This document shows positions 1 to 5,264 of a stretch of DNA of 5,417 nt, one piece after another. The translations under genes were made by a program, and so were the position numbers. The first letter of the stretch is position 1. Every line of letters starts with the position of its first letter. This DNA is from Candidatus Cloacimonadota bacterium (lineage in GTDB: Bacteria > Cloacimonadota > Cloacimonadia > Cloacimonadales > Cloacimonadaceae): positions 1 to 5,417 of the forward strand of contig JAEZUG010000064.1 of NCBI GenBank assembly GCA_023421135.1. Direction: 5' to 3'. A model generated the notes under the pieces. It was not told the origin of the DNA, searched no databases, and worked only from the letters and a program-made list of their open reading frames with translations.

Positions 1-12
1 CTTTCCACTATT

Positions 13-80
13 TCTGCCAATTCGGAGATTTCGGGGTCCCCGAAGCTGAACAAAGTGAGGCTTTGGGGTGAATTGGCAGA
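13..80. repeat. Nested inverted-repeat element upstream of the gene cluster
   Basis: An 11-bp perfect inverted repeat (TCTGCCAATTC at 13-23, its complement at 70-80) encloses a second imperfect stem (38-46 with 60-68, nine pairs counting one G-T wobble). A competing perfect 7-bp hairpin, TTCGGGG-T-CCCCGAA, lies at 30-44 and shares the 38-44 strand, so two mutually exclusive folds are possible. No reading frame of note covers it. It looks like an interspersed structured repeat; part of its right arm (65-84) recurs at 4741-4760. Whether it acts as a terminator for a gene left of the window cannot be told, and there is no T-run after it. Confidence 0.7.
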
Positions 81-84
81 CCAA
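65..84 (+). repeat. Direct repeat A, copy 1
   Basis: GGGGTGAATTGGCAGACCAA matches 4741-4760 at 19 of 20 positions in the same orientation. In both places it is followed by a hairpin repeat of the AGGCGGT type, here after a 34-nt gap (85-118) and there after 3 nt. The pair therefore sits on both sides of the five-gene cluster. Confidence 0.8.
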
Positions 85-93
85 AAACTCCAC

Positions 94-113
94 CACTTCA
101 TCACTTCACCACT
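94..113 (+). repeat. Short tandem repeat, 8-bp unit CACTTCAN, 2.5 copies
   Basis: CACTTCAT and CACTTCAC are followed by a partial CACT. The patch lies in the 34-nt stretch that separates direct repeat A from the hairpin repeat in this copy and is absent from the copy at 4741-4787, so it is probably a later expansion or insertion. Confidence 0.6.
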
Positions 114-117
114 CAAA

Positions 118-142
118 AAGGCGGTACGGCAACCGCCTCTAC
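118..142 (+). repeat. Hairpin repeat B, copy 1 (AGGCGGT stem)
   Basis: A perfect 7-bp stem, AGGCGGT (119-125) with ACCGCCT (132-138), has a 6-nt loop ACGGCA and a trailing CTAC. The same hairpin, with loop ACGGCG, recurs at 4763-4787. There is no T-run after it, so a Rho-independent terminator role is unlikely. It reads as a small dispersed palindromic repeat. Confidence 0.75.
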
Positions 143-180
143 CAAAGCGGCAGCAGCGCAGCGCACTCCCCACTTTCTGA

Positions 181-209
181 TTGACAAATAAGTGCCCGAA
201 AAATAGGCT
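181..209 (+). promoter_or_regulatory. Candidate sigma-70-type promoter for the five-gene cluster
   Basis: A perfect TTGACA (181-186) is followed after 17 nt by TAGGCT (204-209), a weak -10 that keeps the key first, second and last bases of TATAAT. Transcription would start near 216 and give a leader of about 38 nt that includes AAGGA (239-243), 10 nt before the ATG at 254. A competing pair is TTGGAA (209-214) with TATAAA (231-236), spacing 16. It has the better -10, but its start near 243 would leave the AAGGA out of the transcript. Both calls rest on pattern only. Confidence 0.4.
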
Positions 210-253
210 TGGAAGAGATGCTCTAATTTATATAAATCAAGGATAGAAAAACC

Positions 254-2002
254 ATGGATTGTACAGATCTGATCAGGGATTTGGAGTGGCTGCGCCAGGA
301 TATCATCGGCAGCAATACAATATTTGAGACCCCCTACGGAAAGCGTCCGCTGGTCTATGCGGATTATACCGCCAGCGGCCGGGGACTGAAGAGCGTGGAG
401 CGCTATATCTCTCATATTTTGCAGTATTATGCCAATACGCACACAGAAGACGACTTCACGGGGAAGACGATGTCTCAGCTTCTGCATGAAGCCGAAAAGC
501 AGATCAAGACAGCCGTCAACGCCGGAGCAAAAGGCAAGATTATCTTCACCGGCAGCGGAACCACAGGCGGCATCACCAAGCTGCAACAGATTCTGGGCGT
601 CTATTGGCCTCCCGCCACGCGGGAGCGGGTCAATGCCTTCCTCAGCAGTTGTCTGGACCGCAATCCCGGGCGCGAGGATTGTAACCTGGCGCTGCGTAAC
701 TATATGAACGCCAATAAACCCATCGTCTTCGTGGGGCCTTATGAGCATCATTCCAATGAAATTATGTGGCGACACACGCTCTGTGAGGTCGTGGAAATCC
801 CCATGGCGGATGATTGCGGACTGGATATGGCAGCGCTGGAGAGCATCGTGTCCGATCCCCGCTATGGCAAACGGCTCAAGATCGGCTCCTTCTCCGCTGC
901 CTCAAACGTGACCGGGCTACGGACAGACGTCTATGCCGTGGCGCAGATTCTGCACCGGCACAATGCTTTGGCCTGCTTTGATTTTGCCGCTTGCGCTCCC
1001 TATGTCCAGATCGATATGAATCGCGATGCTGAGAGCTATTTTGATGCCATCTTCTTCTCGCCGCATAAGTTTTTGGGCGGCCCCGGCAGCTCCGGAATCC
1101 TGATCATCAATGAAGATATCTATGACAAAAAGCTCCCGCCCACCGTGGCAGCCGGGGGCACAGTGCTCTACGTTTCTCCGCTCAAGGAAGAATTCATCCC
1201 GGATATCGAGAGCAGGGAAAAGCCCGGTACACCGGGGATTTTGCAGGATATCCGCATCGCTCTGGCCATGCAGGTGAAGGCTTTGGTGGGACAAGCTACG
1301 ATCGATAAGATCGAGGCGCACTATTTTGAGATCTTCCACCAGGCATTTAAGGATGAGCCGGCCATGGTGTTTTATGGACCCACAGAGATTGAGCGCAAGA
1401 TCCCGATCATCCCCTTCAACATCGTGCACAAGGATAAGGTGCTGCATCCCAAGCTGGTGACAAGGCTGCTCAACGATCTCTTTGGGATCCAATCCCGGGC
1501 GGGCTGTTCCTGCGCCGGGCCTTATGGACACTATCTGATGAAGATCGAACAGAAGTTTTCAGATTATTACCGCTGCATGATCACCAATCTGGGCTATGGC
1601 GGCATCAAGCCGGGCTGGGTGCGGGTGAATCTGCACTATTCCATGGCACCGGATGAGATCCGTTATCTGATTGAGGCAATACGCTTTATCTGTAAATATG
1701 GACACCGCTTTATCCCGCTTTATGAGCTGGATATCAACACAGGTGAATGGCAGCATCCGGAGGAATCCCTCCAGCCTGCCCTCAGCCTGGATCTGAGAGA
1801 GGCCCTCAAGCTGGCAGACGAGCCGGAGACCGTTTGTGACAACCCGGAAGCCCTCTATCAGGCGGCATTGAATGAGGCAGAGCAACTGGCAAGGACGCTC
1901 CCGGAAGACTTTGAGCCTTTCTGCTTTGAGCCGGAGCTGGAAGCTCTGGTCTATTTTTATGCCAGCAACGTGAAGGGTTATCACCCGGTTGTGCGGCTAT
2001 GA
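254..2002 (+). CDS. Class V aminotransferase-fold PLP enzyme, cysteine desulfurase-like
   Basis: This 582-residue protein is a fold-type I PLP enzyme of the class V (SufS/CsdA/NifS-like) superfamily. Visible landmarks are a phosphate-site segment SGTTGG (101-106), YEHHSN (163-168) whose first His should stack on the cofactor, FDFA (242-245) with Asp243 for the pyridine nitrogen, and SPHK (269-272) with Lys272 as the Schiff-base lysine. RAGCSCAGP (415-423) aligns with the RxGxxCAxP motif of group II desulfurases, so Cys420 is a plausible persulfide cysteine, and Arg457 in GWVRVNL may hold the substrate carboxylate. Family members are usually near 400-420 residues; the excess includes an acidic, Glu-rich C-terminal extension (about 485-582). 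AAGGA lies 10 nt before the ATG. The gene overlaps the next by ATGA. The likely reaction is sulfur or selenium removal from cysteine-type substrates, but an amino-acid lyase or epimerase role is possible. Confidence 0.88.
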   Translation: MDCTDLIRDLEWLRQDIIGSNTIFETPYGKRPLVYADYTASGRGLKSVERYISHILQYYANTHTEDDFTGKTMSQLLHEAEKQIKTAVNAGAKGKIIFTGSGTTGGITKLQQILGVYWPPATRERVNAFLSSCLDRNPGREDCNLALRNYMNANKPIVFVGPYEHHSNEIMWRHTLCEVVEIPMADDCGLDMAALESIVSDPRYGKRLKIGSFSAASNVTGLRTDVYAVAQILHRHNALACFDFAACAPYVQIDMNRDAESYFDAIFFSPHKFLGGPGSSGILIINEDIYDKKLPPTVAAGGTVLYVSPLKEEFIPDIESREKPGTPGILQDIRIALAMQVKALVGQATIDKIEAHYFEIFHQAFKDEPAMVFYGPTEIERKIPIIPFNIVHKDKVLHPKLVTRLLNDLFGIQSRAGCSCAGPYGHYLMKIEQKFSDYYRCMITNLGYGGIKPGWVRVNLHYSMAPDEIRYLIEAIRFICKYGHRFIPLYELDINTGEWQHPEESLQPALSLDLREALKLADEPETVCDNPEALYQAALNEAEQLARTLPEDFEPFCFEPELEALVYFYASNVKGYHPVVRL

Positions 2003-2667
2003 AGCCTGTTCTGGAGATCAAAATCCAGCGTCTCTTCTATGAAGACCGCGTGCTCTGCCGGGATATTGAGCTCTCGGTGCACAAGGGTGAGCGCATCCTC
2101 ATCGTGGGCGCCACCGGCACCGGGAAGAGCTCGCTTTTAAGTGCTCTGAATCTGATGAATCCGAGCTATGAGGGCTCCATCCACTTTGAAGGCAAGGATA
2201 TCTGCAGCTTCAGACCGGAAGAGCTGCGCAGCCGTATCTGTATGGTGATGCAGGAGCCCTGGCTGGAGGAAGGAACGATCCAGGCAAATCTGGATTATCC
2301 CCTGGGTTTTGCAGCCTTCAAACACCAAGATAAGACCGGCCGAGAGCAGAGAATCAACGCTCTGATGGAAGCTTTCCGCTTCCCACCCCGGTATCTGGAA
2401 CAGGATACCTCGCAGCTTTCTGGGGGAGAAAAACAGAGAGTGGCGCTGATCCGCGCCTTGCAGCTTGCTCCGGAGCTTCTCCTCCTGGATGAGATCTCTT
2501 CTGCTCTGGATCAGGAAACCTCCGGGATTATCTCGGATTGTATCTTCAAGAGCTTTCCGGGCACCGTGATCGCCATCTCCCACGATCCCCTCTGGCAGAG
2601 CCGCTGGCAGAGGATCTGGGAACTGAAAGACGGGCAGATCGTGGACCGGCAGAGAGAGGTGAACTGA
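1999..2667 (+). CDS. fetA: ABC transporter ATP-binding protein, FetA/YbbL type
   Basis: The product is a 222-residue single nucleotide-binding domain. In order: Walker A GATGTGKSS (37-45), Q-loop Gln85 in MQEPW, ABC signature LSGGEKQR (140-147), Walker B LLLLD (160-164) with catalytic Glu165, D-loop SALD (168-171) and switch His195 in ISHD. All catalytic residues are present and the size is normal for a stand-alone ABC ATPase. It would power the UPF0014 permease encoded directly downstream; that partner is the main reason for choosing the FetA name over a generic ABC ATPase. E. coli FetAB is reported to export iron and protect against oxidative stress; the substrate here is not shown. The ATG overlaps the preceding stop codon (ATGA) and has no good Shine-Dalgarno sequence, so translation probably depends on coupling. 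Confidence 0.9.
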   Translation: MKPVLEIKIQRLFYEDRVLCRDIELSVHKGERILIVGATGTGKSSLLSALNLMNPSYEGSIHFEGKDICSFRPEELRSRICMVMQEPWLEEGTIQANLDYPLGFAAFKHQDKTGREQRINALMEAFRFPPRYLEQDTSQLSGGEKQRVALIRALQLAPELLLLDEISSALDQETSGIISDCIFKSFPGTVIAISHDPLWQSRWQRIWELKDGQIVDRQREVN

Positions 2668-3440
2668 TGGATATCAGCTATCTTGGCCTGGGGCTTTCCC
2701 TGCTGCTTCTGCTCTATCCGCTGCTGATCTTCAGCCATCTCAAGCTCAAGCTCAGCGGACAGCTCTTCAATTCTTTCGCCCGGATGATAGTGCAACTGGC
2801 GGTGATCGGCCTGGTGCTGGAATTCATCTTCAAACAGATGAATCTCTGGCTCACACTGCTCTGGATGCTGGTGATGATCACCAATGCAGTGCTCACTCTG
2901 CGAGGCAGGCTCAAGCTTCCCAAGGGGATAGTCCTGCCGGTGCTGATCCTCTCACTGCTGGCCACAAGCCTCCTGATCATGCCCTGGATCATTCTATTGG
3001 TAATCAAGCCAGATCCGCTGCACTCACCTTATTTCCTGATCCCCATCTACGGCATGGTGCTGGGTAACAGCATGAATAGCTGTGCCCTGGCGCTGGAGCG
3101 TTTTGAAAGTGGCCTGGCGGATAATTGGAAGGCATATCTCTCCCGGCTCAGCCTGGGAGCCAGCCTCTGGGAAGCCGTGCTGCCTGCCTTCCGTAAAGCC
3201 ATGCAAACTTCTCTGATGCCGCAGCTACTTTCCATTGCTGCCATTGGCGTGGTGAGTCTGCCGGGGATGATGACGGGGCAGATCCTGGGCGGATCAAGCC
3301 CTCTGGTGGCGATCAAATATCAGATGATGATCATGATCAGCATCTTCACCGGTGTCACACTTACGGATTATATGGCAATCAGGCTCTATATCCGGCGCCG
3401 TTTCGATAAATTCTATCTACCCATCAAGGAGAAGAAGTGA
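2667..3440 (+). CDS. fetB: ABC transporter permease, FetB/YbbM type (UPF0014)
   Basis: The product is a 257-residue integral membrane protein with about seven hydrophobic segments (roughly 4-22, 38-56, 58-78, 88-113, 121-140, 185-208, 217-240). Family hallmarks are RMIVQLAVIG (39-48), PIYGMVLGNSMN (126-137), LSLGAS (161-166) and SLPGMMTGQILGG (197-209) followed by AIKYQ. A longer open frame reaches back to 2538, but the ATG at 2667 is the right start: it shares one base with the upstream TGA, has a strong ribosome binding site GAGGTGA (2656-2662), and begins directly at the first membrane helix. The added 43 residues would be polar and out of character for the family. It pairs with the ATPase gene before it to form an exporter, iron in E. 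coli FetAB; the substrate here is unproven. Confidence 0.92.
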   Translation: MDISYLGLGLSLLLLLYPLLIFSHLKLKLSGQLFNSFARMIVQLAVIGLVLEFIFKQMNLWLTLLWMLVMITNAVLTLRGRLKLPKGIVLPVLILSLLATSLLIMPWIILLVIKPDPLHSPYFLIPIYGMVLGNSMNSCALALERFESGLADNWKAYLSRLSLGASLWEAVLPAFRKAMQTSLMPQLLSIAAIGVVSLPGMMTGQILGGSSPLVAIKYQMMIMISIFTGVTLTDYMAIRLYIRRRFDKFYLPIKEKK

Positions 3441-3850
3441 AGCCCGGTGATATTCTGAAGATCACTCAGATGGTCTATATCGCCACAACAGAGGGAGATC
3501 AGCCGCATCTGAGGCCTATGACCCTGATCTGGTGGAGCGGTCGCTTCTGGTTTGCCACTGGTTCCCGGGATGCCAAAGTGGCACAGATAAAGGCCAATCC
3601 CAAGGTGGAATGGAGCCTGCTACTGCCCGGAGAAGGCTGCACGGGCTATCTGAAAGCCACCGGAGCCATGCGCGAGGAGACTGATCCTGCAGTGCGCAGA
3701 AGTGTGGCAGATGCTGCCCGCTTCCTCTATAACTATTGGAAAGATGCAGATGATCCAGACTTTATCCTCTATGAGATGCAGCCTGCCCGGATGCGCTATA
3801 TGCAGCCCGGTGCCGACCTCGAGGAAGACTTTCTGTTCACTGTTCACTGA
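3437..3850 (+). CDS. Pyridoxamine 5'-phosphate oxidase-fold flavoprotein
   Basis: This 137-residue protein of the FMN-binding split-barrel (PPOX-like) superfamily carries the typical N-terminal pattern: YIATTEGDQPHLRPM (14-28), a WSGRFWFATG strand pair (33-42), then KVAQIKANPKVEWS (47-60), where the family contacts flavin phosphate and forms the dimer core. Proteins of this size and type bind FMN, F420 or haem; which one cannot be read here. The start is GTG, overlapping the fetB stop as GTGA, with AAGGAG (3426-3431) 5 nt upstream. The last residues, LFTVH, and the TGA stop come from a 7-bp tandem repeat (3833-3863), so the C-terminus is probably a repeat-derived replacement of the ancestral tail. 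An oxidoreductase or cofactor-binding role next to the transporter is inference. Confidence 0.85.
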   Translation: MKPGDILKITQMVYIATTEGDQPHLRPMTLIWWSGRFWFATGSRDAKVAQIKANPKVEWSLLLPGEGCTGYLKATGAMREETDPAVRRSVADAARFLYNYWKDADDPDFILYEMQPARMRYMQPGADLEEDFLFTVH

Positions 3851-3863
3851 TCACTGTTCACTG
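3833..3863 (+). repeat. 7-bp tandem repeat CTGTTCA spanning a stop codon and gene junction
   Basis: There are four units (3833-3839, 3840-3846, 3847-3853, 3854-3860) plus a partial CTG. The third unit differs by one base (CTGATCA). Units one to three encode the last five residues and the stop of the flavoprotein gene, and the TGA at 3848-3850 exists only because of the T-to-A change in unit three. The rest fills the 15-nt gap before the next ATG. The unit is not a multiple of three, so a gain or loss of copies before the stop would shift the frame there. Confidence 0.9.
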
Positions 3864-3865
3864 CT

Positions 3866-4681
3866 ATGCTCTACATACTCCTCAGCGTACTCTGCAGCGT
3901 TCTGATCGCCAATCTGCTGATGCTCTTTGGCAAGAGCGGCAAGCTGAACATGCTGCCGATCTTTCTGGGTAACTACTTTGTTGCCAGCCTCTTCAGTTTT
4001 GAAGCCTGGAGCCATGCACAGCCTGCAATCAGCAGCTTCGATCTGCTCTTTGGCATCCTGGCGGGAGCGCTCTTTCTGGCAAATTTCTGGGTCTATCAGG
4101 CATCCATTACTTACAACGGACTATCTCTTTCCGTGGGTGTGATGCGGGTGGCGATGATTATCCCTGTGATCCTGGCTGTGACAGTATTTGGAGAGAAGCT
4201 GAAACTCACGGGTCTGGCAGGAATAGCTCTGGCAGTGGCAGCTTTTGCTCTGAAGGCAGATCCCAGGGAGCTGCACAATTTCCTCTGGCTGCTGGGACTC
4301 TTTGCCGTCTCCGGGCTCACGGACGCTTCTCTGAAGATTTACAAGGAACTGGGCAGCGGTGCGGAAACGGGCTTTGTCTGGGTGATTTTCAGCTCTGCCT
4401 TTGTGCTCACCCTGGTCTCGATCCTGGTGGGAAGGATCCGTTTCGGCTACAAGAGCCTGCTCTTTGGCTTCGCTTTGGGCTTGCCAAACCGGCTTTCGAC
4501 CGTCTTTTTCCTCAAGGCGCTGGACAAGGTTCCGGCTGCGCTGGCCTATCCCGTTGTTGCTGTCTCCATCGTAGCTCTGAGCATCATCAGTGATCTCGTC
4601 TTCTGGAAGAAGAAAGCTCAGGGCCGGGAGATTCTGCTCTGGAGCTTGCTGCTAGTTAGTTTGTTGCTGCTCAATCTTTGA
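3866..4681 (+). CDS. EamA/DMT-superfamily membrane transporter
   Basis: This 271-residue, strongly hydrophobic protein has about ten membrane segments in two five-helix halves, as in EamA-type drug/metabolite transporters. The end of the first half shows the usual pattern MRVAMIIPVILAVTVFGEKL (93-112), and the second half repeats it near ALAYPVVAVSIVALSIISD (225-243), followed by a basic WKKK. Length is slightly below the 280-300 residues common in the family, but both halves look complete. Family members export metabolites or amino acids; the substrate cannot be predicted. The ATG lies 15 nt after the flavoprotein stop, and that gap is filled by a 7-bp tandem repeat with no Shine-Dalgarno sequence, so expression probably depends on re-initiation. 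No convincing Rho-independent terminator follows the stop. Confidence 0.82.
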   Translation: MLYILLSVLCSVLIANLLMLFGKSGKLNMLPIFLGNYFVASLFSFEAWSHAQPAISSFDLLFGILAGALFLANFWVYQASITYNGLSLSVGVMRVAMIIPVILAVTVFGEKLKLTGLAGIALAVAAFALKADPRELHNFLWLLGLFAVSGLTDASLKIYKELGSGAETGFVWVIFSSAFVLTLVSILVGRIRFGYKSLLFGFALGLPNRLSTVFFLKALDKVPAALAYPVVAVSIVALSIISDLVFWKKKAQGREILLWSLLLVSLLLLNL

Positions 4682-4740
4682 GCTAAGACCCAAGTCACTC
4701 CGCTGTGCACTGGTTTAATTCCAAGACGGCAATAGCAGAT
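4682..4740. other. Intergenic spacer after the gene cluster
   Basis: These 59 bp between the transporter stop and direct repeat A copy 2 show no gene, no strong hairpin and no T-run on either strand. I see nothing specific here. Confidence 0.5.
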
Positions 4741-4787
4741 GGGGTGATTTGGCAGACCAATTAAGGCGGTACGGCGACCGCCTCTAC
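4741..4787 (+). repeat. Direct repeat A plus hairpin repeat B, copy 2
   Basis: GGGGTGATTTGGCAGACCAA (4741-4760, one mismatch to 65-84) is followed almost at once by the hairpin AGGCGGT (4764-4770) / ACCGCCT (4777-4783) with loop ACGGCG and trailing CTAC. This is the compact form of the composite repeat at 65-142. The upstream arm present at 13-64 is missing here, so this copy is 5'-truncated. The hairpin lies about 80 bp after the last stop codon and has no T-run, so it is at best a weak transcript-end structure. Confidence 0.8.
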
Positions 4788-4803
4788 AAGCCACGCAACG
4801 CAG

Positions 4804-4843
4804 CATTAACCATTAACTCTCTTTTACTCTTTTCCTCTGTTTT
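4804..4843 (+). repeat. Two adjoining short tandem repeats (CATTAAC x2; CTCTTTTN x3)
   Basis: CATTAAC occurs twice back to back (4804-4817). A pyrimidine-rich run then reads CTCTTTTA (4819-4826), CTCTTTTC (4827-4834) and a degenerate CTCTGTTTT (4835-4843). With the CTGTTCA and CACTTCAN arrays, this makes four patches with a period of 7-8 bp in the window. Confidence 0.6.
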
Positions 4844-4845
4844 AT

Positions 4846-4869
4846 TAAAAAAGCCTCAGGATGAGGCTT
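4846..4869 (-). terminator. Rho-independent terminator for leftward transcription
   Basis: A perfect 8-bp stem, AAGCCTCA (4851-4858) with TGAGGCTT (4862-4869), has a 3-nt loop. On the minus strand it is followed by a run of six T (complement of 4847-4852, partly within the stem) and further AT-rich sequence, the standard intrinsic-terminator layout. On the plus strand the stem is followed by CTACTCTG before any T-rich stretch, so it should work poorly in that direction. No minus-strand gene is visible in the window, so it may serve a gene to the right or be part of the repeat cluster. Confidence 0.55.
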
Positions 4870-4959
4870 CTACTCTGCTTTTCTTCGTCATTCCTGCGAA
4901 GGAGACAGTGTGAAAAGGAGCAGAATGTCCCGCGGTAGCCAGGAAGTCCGGAACGAAGT

Positions 4960-5147
4960 GGAGGACGCTAAATATAGCCCAGGACGCAGTCCTGGGGACC
5001 CGGCAAAGACAAACATCTTCGTAAAAAGCTCCCGCCCATACCTTTGAGCGTGAGCGCTCAAAGGTATGGGCGGGAGCTAATATGTTCCTACGATTGCGCA
5101 ACCCGAAAAACCCAGGACTGCGTCCTGGGCTATAATCAACGCCCTCC
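4960..5147. repeat. 37-bp inverted repeat inside the element (33/37 matches)
   Basis: 4960-4996 and 5111-5147 are inverted copies; the inner 24 bp (4973-4996 with 5111-5134) are perfect and the outer 13 bp have four differences. Each arm also contains its own 8-bp hairpin, CCCAGGAC-GCA-GTCCTGGG (4978-4996, inverted at 5111-5129). The arms can therefore form either two local hairpins or one long stem enclosing the central hairpin at 5027-5078. Confidence 0.9.
5027..5078. repeat. Perfect 24-bp hairpin with 4-nt loop
   Basis: The left arm (5027-5050) and right arm (5055-5078) are complementary at all 24 positions around the loop TGAG. Its centre (5052.5) nearly coincides with that of the surrounding inverted repeat (5053.5). 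On the minus strand it is followed by a run of five T (complement of 5023-5027), so it could stop leftward transcription. The plus side is followed by AATATG, with no T-run. Confidence 0.93.
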
Positions 5148-5192
5148 GGGCTGATAAAAGTGTTTTCACACAGTCTCGAAGGCAGGAATCCA

Positions 5193-5264
5193 TATAATAA
5201 TGTGTCCTCTGTGGTAAGAACACTATTTCTGGCGGGTTTCCGCTGTGTGCGTGATGAAGCTCCG
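5193..5264. other. 72-bp spacer between inverted REP units
   Basis: This AT-richer stretch between the 15-bp arms 5178-5192 and 5265-5279 contains no gene or hairpin that I can support. Paired REP units in opposite orientation around a short spacer are the layout of BIME-type elements, which is the likely explanation. Confidence 0.5.

Larger units (their letters stand above)
4903..5176. mobile_element. MITE-like non-autonomous element inserted in a REP loop
   Basis: Ends: GAGACAGTGTGAAAA (4902-4916) and TTTTCACACAGTCTC (5163-5177) are inverted repeats matching at 14 of 15 positions. Flanks: CGAAGG at 4897-4902 and again at 5177-5182. Because of shared bases, two readings fit: a 274-bp element with a 6-bp duplication (CGAAGG), or a 276-bp element at 4902-5177 with a 4-bp duplication (GAAG), exactly the REP loop. 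Removing it with one duplicate restores an intact palindrome. No transposase or other credible coding frame lies inside; a minus-strand open frame of 81 codons at 4856-5101 runs through the hairpins and both sides of the left end, so it is not a gene. The element would need a transposase in trans; I cannot assign its insertion-sequence family. Confidence 0.75.
4887..5192. repeat. REP-like palindrome, left unit, split by an insertion
   Basis: The left half is GTCATTCCTGCGAAGG (4887-4902) and the right half CGAAGGCAGGAATCCA (5177-5192). Joined at the shared CGAAGG they make a perfect 8-bp hairpin, ATTCCTGC-GAAG-GCAGGAAT, of the kind found as dispersed REP-like repeats in many bacteria. The 274-276 bp between the halves behave as an insertion in the loop. 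An inverted copy of the same unit lies at 5265-5332. Confidence 0.85.

Noticed and set aside
94..142. Possible CRISPR-like or attachment-site repeats near the left edge
   Set aside because: The units are 8 bp and contiguous, with no spacers, and there is no integrase or cas gene in the window.
239..243. Riboswitch in the leader of the gene cluster
   Set aside because: The region between the candidate promoter and the ATG at 254 is too short (about 40 nt), AT-rich and without a stable conserved fold.
113..775. Minus-strand open frame of 220 codons opposite the start of the PLP-enzyme gene
   Set aside because: Most of it is antisense to the well-supported class V enzyme, and its start region comes from hairpin repeat B. 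It is a codon-bias shadow.
2538..2666. Upstream extension of the FetB frame by 43 codons
   Set aside because: It would overlap the end of the ATPase gene by 130 bp and add a polar, Arg-rich leader. The ATG at 2667 has a strong ribosome binding site and fits the family start.
4764..4783. Hairpin after the transporter gene as the operon's terminator
   Set aside because: The 7-bp stem is followed by CTCTACAAGCC rather than a T-run, and the same hairpin occurs upstream of the cluster. It is a dispersed repeat.
4856..5101. Minus-strand open frame of 81 codons
   Set aside because: It crosses the terminator-like hairpin, the REP half, the left end of the inserted element and the 24-bp hairpin. It has no recognisable domain, and its content is explained by the repeats.
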